Assembly: GCF_013822795.1 (NCBI RefSeq)
Contig: NZ_PNLB01000023.1
Span: 1 to 64,000, forward strand
Direction of reading: 5' to 3'
From: Phenylobacterium sp.
GTDB taxonomy: Bacteria; Pseudomonadota; Alphaproteobacteria; Caulobacterales; Caulobacteraceae
Length of the DNA stretch: 64,000 nt
This document shows, one piece after another, positions 52,938-62,481 of this stretch. Position 1 is the first letter of the stretch, and each line of letters starts with the position of its first letter. The notes under the pieces were generated by a model. The model did not search any database, was not told the origin of the DNA, and saw only the letters and a program-made list of their open reading frames with translations. The translations under genes and the position numbers were made by a program.

Positions 52938-54055
52938 TGAGCACCGCGTTCGTGAACGGCCAGGTGCTGACCGAGCAAGGCCTAGTGACCACCAGCCTCG
53001 TCATCGACGGCGAGCGCATCGTCGCGCTGGGGCAGACGGCGGCCGACCGCACCATCGACCTCGAGGGCGGCTATCTGCTGCCCGGCTTCATCGACACCCA
53101 GGTCAACGGCGGCGGCGGGGTGCTGTTCAACGACTCCCCGACCCTGGAAGCCATCGCCACCATCGGCGCGGCGCACCGGGCCTATGGCACCACCGGCTTC
53201 CTGCCGACCCTGATCAGCGACGACCTCTCGACCGTCGCCAAGGCCATCGCCGCGGTCGACGCCGCCATCGAGGCCGGCGTGCCCGGCGTGCTGGGCATCC
53301 ATATCGAAGGCCCGTTCCTCAGCGAGCAGCGCAAGGGCGTGCACGACGCCTCAAAGTTCCGCACCCTAGACGAGGCGGCGCTGGAGCTGCTGACCTCGGC
53401 CAAGCACGGCCGGACGCTGGTGACCCTGGCGCCGGAAACCACGACGCCGGAAATGATCGCCCGCCTGGCGAAGGCCGGCGTCACCGTTGCGGCCGGGCAC
53501 ACCAACGCCACCTATGAGCGGCTGATCGAGGCGCTGGGCGCTGGGGTCAGCGGCTTTACGCATCTGTTCAACGCCATGTCGCCGCTGGCGAGCCGCGCGC
53601 CGGGCGTGGTCGGGGCGGCGCTAGAGCATCAGGACAGCTGGTGCGGCATCATCGCCGATGGTCGGCACATCCACCCGGCGGTGCTGCGCATCGCCTTCGC
53701 CGCCAAGCGCCATGACCGCTTCATGCTGGTCACCGACGCCATGCCCAGTGTCGGCATGGTCGACAAGAGCTTCACCATCCAGGGCCGCCCGATCCGCGTC
53801 GTCGACGGCGTCTGCGTCGACGAGAACGGCACGCTGGCCGGCTCCGACCTCGATATGGCCAAAGCGGTGGCCAATGCGGTGCGAATGGCGGGCCTGAGCC
53901 TCGAAGACGCCGCGCGCATGGCTTCGACGGCCCCGGCAGCGTTCCTGGGGCTCAAGCGCGACTACGGCGTCATCACGCCCGGGGCGCGCGCTGACCTGGT
54001 GCTGCTGGACCAGGACCTGAACGCGCGGAGCACCTGGATCGGCGGGGCCGAATGA
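52937..54055 (+). CDS. nagA: N-acetylglucosamine-6-phosphate deacetylase
   Basis: A 372-residue amidohydrolase: metal/substrate blocks PGFIDTQVNGGGGVLFND, HIEGPFLSEQRKGVHD, VAAGHTNATYERL, GFTHLFNAMSPLASRAPGVV and VTDAMPSVG. It removes acetate from GlcNAc-6-P. The ATG shares a base with the previous stop (TGATG), so the two enzymes are coupled. With NagE/PTS and NagB-II it completes the route to fructose 6-phosphate. Confidence 0.97.
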   Translation: MSTAFVNGQVLTEQGLVTTSLVIDGERIVALGQTAADRTIDLEGGYLLPGFIDTQVNGGGGVLFNDSPTLEAIATIGAAHRAYGTTGFLPTLISDDLSTVAKAIAAVDAAIEAGVPGVLGIHIEGPFLSEQRKGVHDASKFRTLDEAALELLTSAKHGRTLVTLAPETTTPEMIARLAKAGVTVAAGHTNATYERLIEALGAGVSGFTHLFNAMSPLASRAPGVVGAALEHQDSWCGIIADGRHIHPAVLRIAFAAKRHDRFMLVTDAMPSVGMVDKSFTIQGRPIRVVDGVCVDENGTLAGSDLDMAKAVANAVRMAGLSLEDAARMASTAPAAFLGLKRDYGVITPGARADLVLLDQDLNARSTWIGGAE

Positions 54056-54056
54056 T

Positions 54057-54075
54057 ATTGCGAGTCGTTCGCAAT
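54057..54075 (+). promoter_or_regulatory. Fur-box-like palindrome upstream of siderophore-interacting protein
   Basis: ATTGCGA-gtcgt-TCGCAAT, a perfect 7-bp inverted repeat starting two bases after the nagA stop and ending 17 bases before the next start. TTGCGA/TCGCAA-type palindromes are common Fur-binding sequences in alphaproteobacteria, and the downstream gene is iron-related. Confidence 0.6.
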
Positions 54076-54092
54076 CATGATGTGGTGAGCGC

Positions 54093-54998
54093 ATGCCGCA
54101 GCATGCCTCCCCGCCTGCCTCGCCCTACCGGTTGTTCGACGTCGCGCTGAAGGACAAGACGCCGCTGTCGGCGCATCTCTGGCGCTTCACCTTCGAGGGT
54201 CCGGAAGTCGGCCAAATGGCGACCCTGGCGCCTGACCAGCGCATCAAGATCTTCTTCCCGGACCCCCAGGGCCGCCCCCCGGCCATGGCCATCACCCCGG
54301 ACTGGTACGCCCGCTACAAGAAGCAGGACGTCGAAACCCGTCCGCCGATGCGCACCTATACGATCCGCGCCCTGCGCGCGGCCGCCGGCGAGGTCGACGT
54401 CGACTTCGTGCTGCACGGCGAGACCGGCCCGGCCTCGACCTGGGCGACGCGGGCCCAGCCGGGCGAGCGCCTGCAGCTCATGGCCCCCAACGCCGCCTTC
54501 GAAGGCGACGGCGGCGGCTATGAGTGGAAGCCGCCGCGAGGCCTGCAGCGCCTGCTGCTGATCGCCGACGAAACCGCCCTGCCGGCGGTCGCCGGCATCC
54601 TCGAGGAGTTGGCCGCCCTGCCCGCGCCGCCGGAAACGCAGCTGTTCATCGAAGTCCCCGACCAGGACGACGAGATCCCGTTGGCCACGTGGCCGGGCCT
54701 CGCAGCCGAGTGGATGGCGCGCAATCTCGGCGCCCCTGGCGCCCTGATGATCGCCGCCGCCCAGCGCGCCGTCGTGCCCAGCGCGGCTCGCGCCGCCCCC
54801 GCGCTAGCCGAGGTTGACGTCGACGAGGGGATCTTGTGGGACGTTTCGGCCGCGGGGGACGCCGGCTTCTATGGCTGGGTCGCTGGCGAGGCGGCCGCCG
54901 TGCTCGCCATCCGCCGCCTGCTGATCACCGAGCGCAAGGTCGACAAGGCTTCGCTCAACCTGATGGGCTATTGGCGCGAAGGGCGCGTGCTGGACTAG
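54093..54998 (+). CDS. Siderophore-interacting protein (FAD-dependent ferric-siderophore reductase)
   Basis: A 301-residue ViuB/YqjH-type flavoprotein: FAD-binding N-terminal half with RPPMRTYTIRALRAAAGEVD and DFVLHGETGPASTWATRAQP, and NAD(P)H-binding C-terminal half with LLLIADETALPAVAGILEEL, ending GFYGWVAGEAAAVLAIRRLL and LMGYWREGR. It releases iron from ferric siderophores in the cytoplasm. Candidate Fur box just upstream. ATG 54093; the minus-strand reading here is a shadow. Confidence 0.93.
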   Translation: MPQHASPPASPYRLFDVALKDKTPLSAHLWRFTFEGPEVGQMATLAPDQRIKIFFPDPQGRPPAMAITPDWYARYKKQDVETRPPMRTYTIRALRAAAGEVDVDFVLHGETGPASTWATRAQPGERLQLMAPNAAFEGDGGGYEWKPPRGLQRLLLIADETALPAVAGILEELAALPAPPETQLFIEVPDQDDEIPLATWPGLAAEWMARNLGAPGALMIAAAQRAVVPSAARAAPALAEVDVDEGILWDVSAAGDAGFYGWVAGEAAAVLAIRRLLITERKVDKASLNLMGYWREGRVLD

Positions 54999-55040
54999 CC
55001 CCTCGCGCAGACACACGCATCACATGTATGAATCGGCTCG

Positions 55041-56531
55041 ATGCAACACATACGAGCGATTCTCGTACGGCAATCGACGCTGGCCGCGGTCATCGCGGTC
55101 GCGCTTGCTGCAGCCGTCGTGATCGCGGCGAACGGCGCGGTGTTCCCGCTCGATGACGCTTACATCACGCTGCACAACGCCCGCGCGCTGCTGAGCGGCC
55201 AGGACGAGAACTATGGCGTGTCGCCACTGATCGGCGCGACCAGTCCGATTCATCTGGCGCTGACCGCAGCCGCGCTGCTGGCCACCCCGCAGCCGGCCTT
55301 GGCGGCGCTGGCCGTGAATACTCTGGGCGCCATCGTCTACTTGCTCGGCGCCGCCGCGCTGGCCGACCAGCGTGGGCTGGGGCCCTGGCGCAAGGCGGCG
55401 GTGCTGATCATCGCCGCGGGCAGCGGCTATAGCGCCTTCCACCTGTTCAACGGCCTGGAGACATCCTGGGCCATGGCCGGCGTCGTGTGGGCGCTGGCGC
55501 TGGCCGGACGACCGCGCCTCGGGCCGGCGCTGCCGATCCTCTGCGGCCTGTTGCCATTTCTGCGTCCCGAACTGGCGGCGCTGTCAGGCTTGCTGCTGGC
55601 GCACCAGGGGGTGCGCAGGTGGAAAAGCGGCCACTCGCGCTGGCCTACGGCCTTCGCCCTCGATCTGGCGCTCAGCGCCGCCGCTGCGGCCCCCTGGATA
55701 GCCTGGATGCTGGCCGAAACCGGAGCATTGTCGCCCGCGACCGGGGCCGCCAAGCGGGCCTTCTTCGCCGAGTCAGGACTTTCGACGCCCCGAAAGCTCG
55801 CCGTCGCGTCCCTGGCCATGGCGCTTGGTCTCGGCGCGCTGCTGCCGGCGCTGGCGATGGCGCCGCGCAGCGCGCTGACCCTCGCCTGCTGGGGCTTCGC
55901 GCTCGCCTTCTTCTTCGCGTTCGCGGCGACCTTGCCGGGCGGCCTCTTCCACAACCACTACCGCTATGTGTACGTGCTGCTGCCGGTCTGCATCTGGGCG
56001 CTCTGCCAGACCGACAATAGGCGCCTGCTGACCATCGCACTGGTCATCTGCCTGGCCGCAGCGGTCGTTTCGACGACGCGCGCGGTGGCAGCCTATGGCG
56101 ACGGCCAGGAAGTAACCCGCCAACACCTTGGCCTGGCGCGCTGGGCTCAAGCCAACCTGCCGGCCGACGCCCGTATTCTGGTGCATGACGCCGGCGTCCC
56201 CGCCTACGCGACGAACCGGCGCTTGATCGATCTCGTCGGGCTGAAGACGCCGCCCAGCATGCAGGCGCATCTGCGGCTGACTGAACCCTCGCGTGGCGAC
56301 CAGCGCGGCGAAGCCATCGACGCCATCGCCCGAAACGCACGGCCCAGCCATGTGATCATCTTGCACGACACCCCTCTCTTTTGGGGCAAGATCGCCAGCA
56401 ACCTGCGTGACCACGGCTGGACGCTCTCTCCGATAGGCCCGGCCACTCCGACCTATCGGCTGTACGCACTCGACCGGCCACCTCCTTCGACTGCCGAACG
56501 CGGTCCGCTGCGACTTCGTCCGGCAGACTGA
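55041..56531 (+). CDS. Multi-helix membrane protein, GT-C glycosyltransferase-like
   Basis: A 496-residue inner-membrane protein with about ten to eleven helices and a periplasmic C-terminal part (ARILVHDAGVPAYATNRRLI; VIILHDTPLFWGKIASNLRD). The first loop carries FPLDDAYITLHNARALLSGQ, where the Asp-Asp pair resembles the catalytic motif of GT-C polyprenyl-phosphate-sugar transferases. The family is not recognised precisely, so a role in envelope glycan assembly is inference. ATG 55041. Confidence 0.7.
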   Translation: MQHIRAILVRQSTLAAVIAVALAAAVVIAANGAVFPLDDAYITLHNARALLSGQDENYGVSPLIGATSPIHLALTAAALLATPQPALAALAVNTLGAIVYLLGAAALADQRGLGPWRKAAVLIIAAGSGYSAFHLFNGLETSWAMAGVVWALALAGRPRLGPALPILCGLLPFLRPELAALSGLLLAHQGVRRWKSGHSRWPTAFALDLALSAAAAAPWIAWMLAETGALSPATGAAKRAFFAESGLSTPRKLAVASLAMALGLGALLPALAMAPRSALTLACWGFALAFFFAFAATLPGGLFHNHYRYVYVLLPVCIWALCQTDNRRLLTIALVICLAAAVVSTTRAVAAYGDGQEVTRQHLGLARWAQANLPADARILVHDAGVPAYATNRRLIDLVGLKTPPSMQAHLRLTEPSRGDQRGEAIDAIARNARPSHVIILHDTPLFWGKIASNLRDHGWTLSPIGPATPTYRLYALDRPPPSTAERGPLRLRPAD

Positions 56532-56538
56532 AGCTGGC

Positions 56539-57573
56539 CTACGCGCTGAACACCGCCTCCATATCGGCGGCCAGGGCGTCGACCCGGCCCATGTCGGCGT
56601 CCCAAGAGAACATGAACCGGGCTCCGCCGCCGATGAAGGTGTAGAAGCGCCAGCCCTTGGCGCGCAGGGCCTCCAATCGGTCCTCGGGCGCGGCCACGAA
56701 GACGGCGTTGGCCTGGACCGGGAACATCAGCGACGCGCCCGGCAGGCCGGCGATCCGATCAGCCAGTCGCTGCGCACAAGCATTGGCGTGCGCGGCGTTG
56801 GACAGCCAGGCGCCGCCTTCCAGCATGCCGATCCACGGCGCGGCCAGGAACCGCATCTTCGAGGCCAGCTGCCCGGCCTGCTTGCAGCGATAGTCGAAGT
56901 CCTCGGCCAGGGCGTGGTCGAAGAACAGGATCGCTTCCCCCACCGCCATGCCGTTCTTGGTGCCGCCGAAACAGAGCACGTCGACGCCGACCTTCCAGGT
57001 GATGTCGGCCGGATCGCAACCCAGGTGCGCACAGGCGTTGGCGAACCGCGCGCCGTCCATGTGCAGGCGCAGGCCCAGTTCGCGGCAGACCGCCGAGATC
57101 GCGGCCACTTCACCTGGCGAATAGACCTGTCCGGTCTCGGTCGGTTGGGTGATCGTGACCACCCGCGGCTTGGGATAGTGGATGTCGCTGCGCTTGCCGG
57201 CGATCTCGCGAATGGCGGCCGGCGTCAGTTTGCCGTCGGGACTGGGCGCGACCAGCAGCTTGGAGCCGTTGGAGAAGAACTCCGGCGCGCCGCATTCGTC
57301 GGTCTCGACGTGGGCCGTCTCGGCGCAGATGACGCTGTGATAGGACTGGCAGAGCGCGGCCAGGGCCATGGAATTGGCCGCCGTGCCGTTGAAGGCGAAG
57401 AACACCTCGCAATCGGTGGCGAACAGGGCGCGAAAGGCGTCGGCCGCGGCCTGGGTCCACGGATCCTCGCCATAGGCCGGCGCGTGGCCGCGATTGGCGG
57501 CGTCCATGGCCGCCCAGGCCTGCGGACAAATGCCGGCGTAGTTGTCGCTGGCGAACTGCTGGATGTTGGACAT
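56539..57573 (-). CDS. ltaE: Low-specificity L-threonine aldolase
   Basis: A 344-residue PLP enzyme that splits threonine/allothreonine to glycine and acetaldehyde. MSNIQQFASDNYAGICPQAW, FFAFNGTAANSMALAALCQS, ETAHVETDECGAPEFF, the PLP lysine in VLCFGGTKNGMAVGEAILFF. The start is ATG 57573 with GAGGGGCGC ahead; the open frame continuing upstream to 57717 lies in the leader and is not coding in my view. Preceded by a structured leader. Confidence 0.94.
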   Translation of the reverse strand: MSNIQQFASDNYAGICPQAWAAMDAANRGHAPAYGEDPWTQAAADAFRALFATDCEVFFAFNGTAANSMALAALCQSYHSVICAETAHVETDECGAPEFFSNGSKLLVAPSPDGKLTPAAIREIAGKRSDIHYPKPRVVTITQPTETGQVYSPGEVAAISAVCRELGLRLHMDGARFANACAHLGCDPADITWKVGVDVLCFGGTKNGMAVGEAILFFDHALAEDFDYRCKQAGQLASKMRFLAAPWIGMLEGGAWLSNAAHANACAQRLADRIAGLPGASLMFPVQANAVFVAAPEDRLEALRAKGWRFYTFIGGGARFMFSWDADMGRVDALAADMEAVFSA

Positions 57574-57619
57574 GCGCCCCTCGAAAATGCGGTTTGCGCA
57601 TCTGGAGGCTGAATGACGC

Positions 57620-57725
57620 TGAGGCTTCGTCCCGTTTGGTTGCCGGACCGGCCACATCCCTCCTTGCGGAGGCGCCACCTTGCTCGGGAGCAGGTTGGCG
57701 TTTGAGCGTCGGCTCAAACTCTTGA
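57620..57725 (-). promoter_or_regulatory. Structured leader of ltaE, S-box-like core
   Basis: On the minus strand, in order: a hairpin GTTTGAGC-CGAC-GCTCAAAC (57700-57719), an imperfect GCCAACCTGCTC../..GAGCAAGGTGGC hairpin (57674-57699), CCTCC-GCAA-GGAGG with a GNRA loop (57659-57672), then GGGATGTGGCC and GGCAACC (57638-57644). AGGTGG..AGGGA..TGGCC..CCGGCAACC echoes the conserved core of SAM-I/IV riboswitches. The usual downstream GGTGC block is not seen, so this is a candidate, not an assignment. Confidence 0.35.
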
Positions 57726-57802
57726 TGCTATTGCCTGCTGGGTAGCGGGGATTGGCGCAGGGGGCAAGGGGAGCATCCCCCTCGCCTCTCCAAGAAGACA
57801 GT

Positions 57803-58000
57803 CTACTTCCGCAGGATGTCCTTCCGCTTGCGCTCGTACTCGGACTTGCTGATCACGCCCTGATCGTAGGCGGCTTTCAGGTCGATCAGCTGCTGGCCGG
57901 TCGTGGCGGTGTCGACCTGGGTTGTCGCGGTGCTGCCGCAGGCGGCGAGCGGCGCGGCGGCGAGGCTGAGAACGAGGGCGGCGGCAAGCGTACGGGTCAT
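57803..58000 (-). CDS. Small SHOCT-domain lipoprotein
   Basis: A 65-residue lipoprotein, MTRTLAAALVLSLAAAPLAA then CGSTATTQ (lipobox LAAC), ending in a SHOCT motif DLKAAYDQGVISKSEYERKR. ATG 58000 with TAGGA upstream. SHOCT tails are short oligomerisation motifs. It lies between metY and ltaE. Confidence 0.82.
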   Translation of the reverse strand: MTRTLAAALVLSLAAAPLAACGSTATTQVDTATTGQQLIDLKAAYDQGVISKSEYERKRKDILRK

Positions 58001-58089
58001 AAGCATCCTACTGGTCTGAAGCCCCCGCCCCATTTTGGCTCGGAGCGCTGGGCGCGCGCAACCCTGCGTCGCGCGCGCCGGGGACCAGG

Positions 58090-59364
58090 TCAGAGGCCGG
58101 CGAAGGCCTGTTCGAGGTCGGCGATCAGGTCGGCGACGTTCTCGATGCCGACCGACAGACGGATGACGTCCGGGCCGGCGCCGGCGGCGACCTGGTTCTT
58201 CTCGTCCAGCTGGCGATGGGTGGTCGAGGCCGGATGGATGATCAGGCTGCGCGTGTCGCCGAGGTTGGCCAGGTGCGAGAACAGCTTCACGCCGCCGACC
58301 AGCTTGATGCCGGCCTGATAGCCGCCCTTGAGCCCGAACGAGAACACCGAGCCGGCGCCGTTCGGCGTATAGCGTTTAGCCAGCGCATTGTACGGATTGC
58401 CGTCGAGGCCGGCATAGGAGACCCACGCCACCTTGTCGTTGGCTTCCAGCCACTTGGCGACCGCCAGGGCGTTGTCGGCATGGCGCTGCATGCGCAGCGG
58501 CAGGGTTTCGATGCCAGTCAGGATCATGAAGGCGTTAAACGGCGAGATCGACGGGCCAAGGTCACGCAGGCCGAGCGCGCGGCAGGCGACGATGAAGGCG
58601 GCCGGACCGAACGCCTCGGTGAACACCTTGCCATGGTAGCTGGGGTTGGGCTGCGAGAGGTAGCCGAACTTGTCGCTGGCCGCCCAGTCGAAGCGGCCGG
58701 AGTCGATGATCGCGCCGCCCATCGAATTGCCGTGGCCGCCGAGGAACTTGGTCAGCGAGTGGACGATGATGTCCGCGCCGTGCTCGAACGGCCGGCAGAG
58801 GTAGGGCGTGGCCAGGGTGTTGTCGACGACCAGCGGCACGCCGGCGTCATGGGCGACTTTGGCGATGGCGGCGATGTCGGTGATCACGCCGCCCGGGTTG
58901 GCGATCGACTCGACGAAGACGGCGCGGGTCTTGTCGTTGATGGCCGCCGCGTAGTCGGCCGGGTTGTCGCTGTCGATGAAGGTGGTCTCCCAGCCCATCC
59001 GCTTGAAGGACTGGCCGAGCTGGTTGATCGAGCCGCCGTACAGCTTGCGCGACGCGACGATGTTGCAGCCGGGCTCCATCAGCGAATGGAAAGCCAGGAA
59101 CTGGGCGGCGTGGCCGCTGCCGACGGCCAGGGCCGCGACGCCGCCTTCCAGGTCGGCGAGGCGCGCTTCCAGCACGCCGGTCGTGGGGTTGCCCAGGCGA
59201 GTGTAGATGTTCCCCGGCGCTTCGAGATTGAAGAGATTGGCCGCATGATCGGCGTCGTCGAAGACGAAGGCCGTCGTCTGGTAGATCGGGGTGATCCTGG
59301 CCTTGGTCGTCGGGTCGGGCGCAGCGCCGGCGTGAATGGCGCGGGTCTCGAAGTTCTGGGTCAT
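58090..59364 (-). CDS. metY: O-acetylhomoserine sulfhydrylase
   Basis: A 424-residue PLP enzyme of the Cys/Met-metabolism family making homocysteine from O-acetylhomoserine and sulfide (methionine synthesis). FETRAIHAGAAPDPTTKARI, APGNIYTRLGNPTTGVLEAR, VVDNTLATPYLCRPFEHGAD and the PLP lysine loop IIVHSLTKFLGGHGNSMGG. ATG 59364 with GAGGA upstream. Confidence 0.93.
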   Translation of the reverse strand: MTQNFETRAIHAGAAPDPTTKARITPIYQTTAFVFDDADHAANLFNLEAPGNIYTRLGNPTTGVLEARLADLEGGVAALAVGSGHAAQFLAFHSLMEPGCNIVASRKLYGGSINQLGQSFKRMGWETTFIDSDNPADYAAAINDKTRAVFVESIANPGGVITDIAAIAKVAHDAGVPLVVDNTLATPYLCRPFEHGADIIVHSLTKFLGGHGNSMGGAIIDSGRFDWAASDKFGYLSQPNPSYHGKVFTEAFGPAAFIVACRALGLRDLGPSISPFNAFMILTGIETLPLRMQRHADNALAVAKWLEANDKVAWVSYAGLDGNPYNALAKRYTPNGAGSVFSFGLKGGYQAGIKLVGGVKLFSHLANLGDTRSLIIHPASTTHRQLDEKNQVAAGAGPDVIRLSVGIENVADLIADLEQAFAGL

Positions 59365-59467
59365 GCGGGCGTCCTCTACGTCTCGTTGCATGCGACCTAG
59401 CCCGCCGGATGCGGCGTGGTCCAGCCTGGGAGACTACGGAGCACCCTCAGAATTGCTGCGCGAAGGC

Positions 59468-59845
59468 TTAGGCGGTGAGAATCCAGCCGTCGACCAGCAC
59501 CACCGGCCACGTGCGCAAGGCCGCCCCGGCGCACGGCCCGCCGACGCAATCGCCGGTGTCGATGTCGAATAGCGCCCCATGCCAGGAGCAGGCGATTAGG
59601 TCGCCGGCCGGCGTCAGGTAGTCGTCGAGCTTCTGGGCCAGCGGCAGACCGGCGTGGGGGCAGCGATCGACATAGCCCCTCACCTCTTCGCCGCGGCGAA
59701 CCACGAAGCCGTGGAAGAAGCCCTCGCCGATCTGCAGCACGAAATTGCGCGCCGCGCCGTCGGCGATGAGCTCCAGCGGGCCGAGCTTCACCCCGGCCGG
59801 CGTGGAGAACAGACGCGCCGGCAGTTGGGGCGCCTCCTCGCTCAC
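59468..59845 (-). CDS. Rieske 2Fe-2S ferredoxin-type protein
   Basis: A 125-residue protein with the Rieske ligand pattern C-P-H...C-S-W-H in YVDRCPHAGLPLAQKL and LIACSWHGALFDIDTGDCVG. No membrane segment. GTG 59845 overlaps the fahA stop by GTGA. Likely an electron-transfer or reductase partner co-produced with homogentisate catabolism; its partner is unknown. Confidence 0.85.
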   Translation of the reverse strand: MSEEAPQLPARLFSTPAGVKLGPLELIADGAARNFVLQIGEGFFHGFVVRRGEEVRGYVDRCPHAGLPLAQKLDDYLTPAGDLIACSWHGALFDIDTGDCVGGPCAGAALRTWPVVLVDGWILTA

Positions 59846-61137
59846 CCTGCAACCGTTCCGGTGCAGGGGCCAAAGCCGATGGCGACATAGCCGTCGGCGC
59901 GAGCATGGCCGGCGATCGCGAGTTCGTCGCCGTCCTGTAGGAAGGCGCGGGTCTCGCCGCCCGGCAGGGTGATCGGCTGGGCGCCGCCGCGGGTCAGCTC
60001 CAGCAGGCTGCCAAGGCCGCTGTCGTCGGGCGTCGAGATGGTGCCGGTGCCGAGCAGATCGCCGGAATTGAGGTCGCAACCGCCGACGGTGTGGTGGGTC
60101 ACCATCTGGGCGGCCGTCCAGTAGAGGTGGCGCGCGGCGCTGGCCGAGATGCGGACGGGGGCAAGCCCCTGCGCGCGCATCTGCGCGGTCGACAGGAAGA
60201 CTTCGAGGTCCAGTGCGTAGGCGCCCGACGCCTGGTCGGCGTCGTCGCTCAGATAGGCCATTGGCGCCGGGTCGCCCTCGGGCCGCGCCGGCTGGGCGAT
60301 GCGGAACGGGGCCAGAGCCTCGCTGGTGACGATCCACGGCGAGATCGTGGTCATGAAGTTCTTGGCCAGGAAAGGACCGAGCGGCTGGTATTCCCAAGCC
60401 TGGAGGTCACGAGCCGACCAGTCGTTGAGCAGGCAGAGGCCGGCGATGTGCGCGGACGCCTGACCGATCGGGATCGGCTCGCCGAGCGCGTTGCCCTGGC
60501 CGATCCAGACGCCGAGCTCCAGCTCCAGGTCGAGGCGGGCGGAGGGACCGAAGGTCGGCGCCTCGGCGTCGGGGGCCTTCTTCTGGCCGCTGGGACGGCG
60601 GACCTGCGCGCCCGAGACGCGGATCGACGAGGCCCGGCCGTGGTAGCCGATCGGGACGTGCTTGTAGTTGGGCAGCAGCGGGTTGTCGGGGCGGAACTGC
60701 CGGCCGACGTTCAGGGCGTGGTGAATGCCCGCGTAGAAGTCGGTGTAGTCGCCGACGGCGGCGGGCAGATACAGGGTGCAGGCCGACGCCGGATAGAGCC
60801 AGGTCTCGACCTCGGCGCGGTCAGGCGCACCCTTGGCCAGCAGCTCAGACAAGCGCCGGCGCAGGGCGCGACGGGCCGAGGGCGCAAGGCCCAGCAATGG
60901 ATTGAGCGTGGCGCCGGCGCCGGCCTCGGCGGCGGCCTTGGCCTCGCCGCTCAGCAGGGCCGAGCGCGCCGCCAGCGACAGGTCGAGGATCAGGTCGCCG
61001 ATGGCGACGCCGCCACGCGGCGCGCCGCCATTGGGCGAGAAGACGCCCAGCGGCAAGTTCTGGATCGGGAAGTCGGCATGGCCATTGGCGCTGGCGACCC
61101 AGCTGGAACGCGCCGGGTCGTGGGTCTCGTCGATCAT
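59842..61137 (-). CDS. fahA: Fumarylacetoacetase
   Basis: A 431-residue enzyme hydrolysing 4-fumarylacetoacetate to fumarate and acetoacetate, last step of tyrosine degradation. FPIQNLPLGVFSPNGGAPRG at the start, the DYTDFYAGIHHALNVGRQFR catalytic region with its His, and LELELGVWIGQGNALGEPIP with metal ligands. ATG 61137. Confidence 0.96.
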   Translation of the reverse strand: MIDETHDPARSSWVASANGHADFPIQNLPLGVFSPNGGAPRGGVAIGDLILDLSLAARSALLSGEAKAAAEAGAGATLNPLLGLAPSARRALRRRLSELLAKGAPDRAEVETWLYPASACTLYLPAAVGDYTDFYAGIHHALNVGRQFRPDNPLLPNYKHVPIGYHGRASSIRVSGAQVRRPSGQKKAPDAEAPTFGPSARLDLELELGVWIGQGNALGEPIPIGQASAHIAGLCLLNDWSARDLQAWEYQPLGPFLAKNFMTTISPWIVTSEALAPFRIAQPARPEGDPAPMAYLSDDADQASGAYALDLEVFLSTAQMRAQGLAPVRISASAARHLYWTAAQMVTHHTVGGCDLNSGDLLGTGTISTPDDSGLGSLLELTRGGAQPITLPGGETRAFLQDGDELAIAGHARADGYVAIGFGPCTGTVAG

Positions 61138-61149
61138 GTGCCGCTTAAC

Positions 61150-62445
61150 TCAGGAAGAGGGAACTTGGGCCTTGGCGAAGCCGGTCCAGCAGTCGTCGTA
61201 GTCGAGCTGATGAAGCGGGGTTTCGACGGCGAACTTCGTGGGCCGGATCACCCAGCGGCTCTCGAACATGAAGGCCATGGTGTTCTCGATCTTGTGCGGC
61301 GCGAGATTGGAGGCTACCGCCTTCTCGTAGCTCTCGCGGTCGGGGCCATGGCCGCTCATGCAGTTGTGCAGGGAGGCCCCGCCGGGGGCGAAGCCGCCAG
61401 CCTTGGCGTCATAGGCGCCGTGGATCAGGCCCATGAACTCGCTCATCACGTTGCGGTGGAACCACGGCGGGCGGAACGTGTGCTCGGCCACCATCCAGCG
61501 CGGCGGGAAGATCACGAAGTCGCAGTTGGCGGTGCCGGCGATCTCGGACGGCGAGGTCAGCACCGTGAAGATCGACGGGTCGGGGTGGTCGTAGCTGACG
61601 GTGTTGATGGTGTTGAAGCGGTCCAGGTCGTACTTGCAAGGCGCGAGCGTGCCGTGCCAGGCGACGACGTCGAGGGGGCTGTGATCGAGCGTGGTCGTCC
61701 ACAGCGCGCCCTGGAATTTCTGAACGACTTCCGTGGGTTCGTCGCGATCTTCAAACCAGGCTGTCGGGTGGAGAAAGTCGCGAGCGTTGGCCAGGCCGTT
61801 GGCTCCGATGGGGCCAAGTTCAGGCAAGCGGAACGACGCGCCGTAGTTCTCGCAGACGTAGCCACGCGCGGAGGGACCGGTCAGCTCGACCCGGAAGCGC
61901 ACGCCGCGCGGGATCAGCGCGATCTCGCCCGGCTTCAGTTCCAGGCGGCCGAGTTCCGTGGCGATCAACAACTCGCCGTCCTGCGGCACGATCAGCAGCT
62001 CGCCGTCGGCGTCGTGGAACACCTTGCCCTGCATCGAGCGGTTGGCCGCGTAGAGGTGGATGGCGATGCCGGCCGAGGTCCCGACGTCGCCGTTGCCGGC
62101 GTAGGTGACCAGTCCGTCAACGAAGTCGGTCGGCGCGCTCGGGATCGGCAGCGGGTCCCAGCGCAGGCGGTTGGGGCTGGGCGGGGTCTCGTCGAACGGG
62201 CCAGAGCGCAGCAGCTTGCCGCCGACATAGGGCGCGAACGGCGGATGGCTGGCGGTGGGGCGCAGGCGGTAGAGCCATGAGCGCTTGTTCTCGTGGCGCG
62301 GCGCGGTGAAGGCGCTGCCCGACAACTGCTCGGCGAACAGGCCGAACGGCGTCTTCTGCGGCGAGTTCTGCCCGACGGGCAGAGCGCCGGCGACAGCTTC
62401 GGTTTCGAAGCTTCCCCCGAAGCCGGACATGTAGTTCAGCGGCAT
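61150..62445 (-). CDS. hmgA: Homogentisate 1,2-dioxygenase
   Basis: A 431-residue Fe(II) ring-cleaving dioxygenase converting homogentisate to maleylacetoacetate. [40 protein letters not shown], and ligand region [42 protein letters not shown] 62445 with GGAG upstream is preferred over the upstream in-frame ATG at 62475. Ends 12 bases before fahA. Confidence 0.96.
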   Translation of the reverse strand: MPLNYMSGFGGSFETEAVAGALPVGQNSPQKTPFGLFAEQLSGSAFTAPRHENKRSWLYRLRPTASHPPFAPYVGGKLLRSGPFDETPPSPNRLRWDPLPIPSAPTDFVDGLVTYAGNGDVGTSAGIAIHLYAANRSMQGKVFHDADGELLIVPQDGELLIATELGRLELKPGEIALIPRGVRFRVELTGPSARGYVCENYGASFRLPELGPIGANGLANARDFLHPTAWFEDRDEPTEVVQKFQGALWTTTLDHSPLDVVAWHGTLAPCKYDLDRFNTINTVSYDHPDPSIFTVLTSPSEIAGTANCDFVIFPPRWMVAEHTFRPPWFHRNVMSEFMGLIHGAYDAKAGGFAPGGASLHNCMSGHGPDRESYEKAVASNLAPHKIENTMAFMFESRWVIRPTKFAVETPLHQLDYDDCWTGFAKAQVPSS

Positions 62446-62481
62446 GGTTTTCTCCACGGCCGGTTTCCCCCTCAAACCCTA

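Noticed and set aside
57574..57717. N-terminal extension of ltaE from 57717
   Set aside because: The 48 extra residues lie in a hairpin-rich leader, and the MSNIQQFASDN start at 57573 has a good ribosome-binding site.
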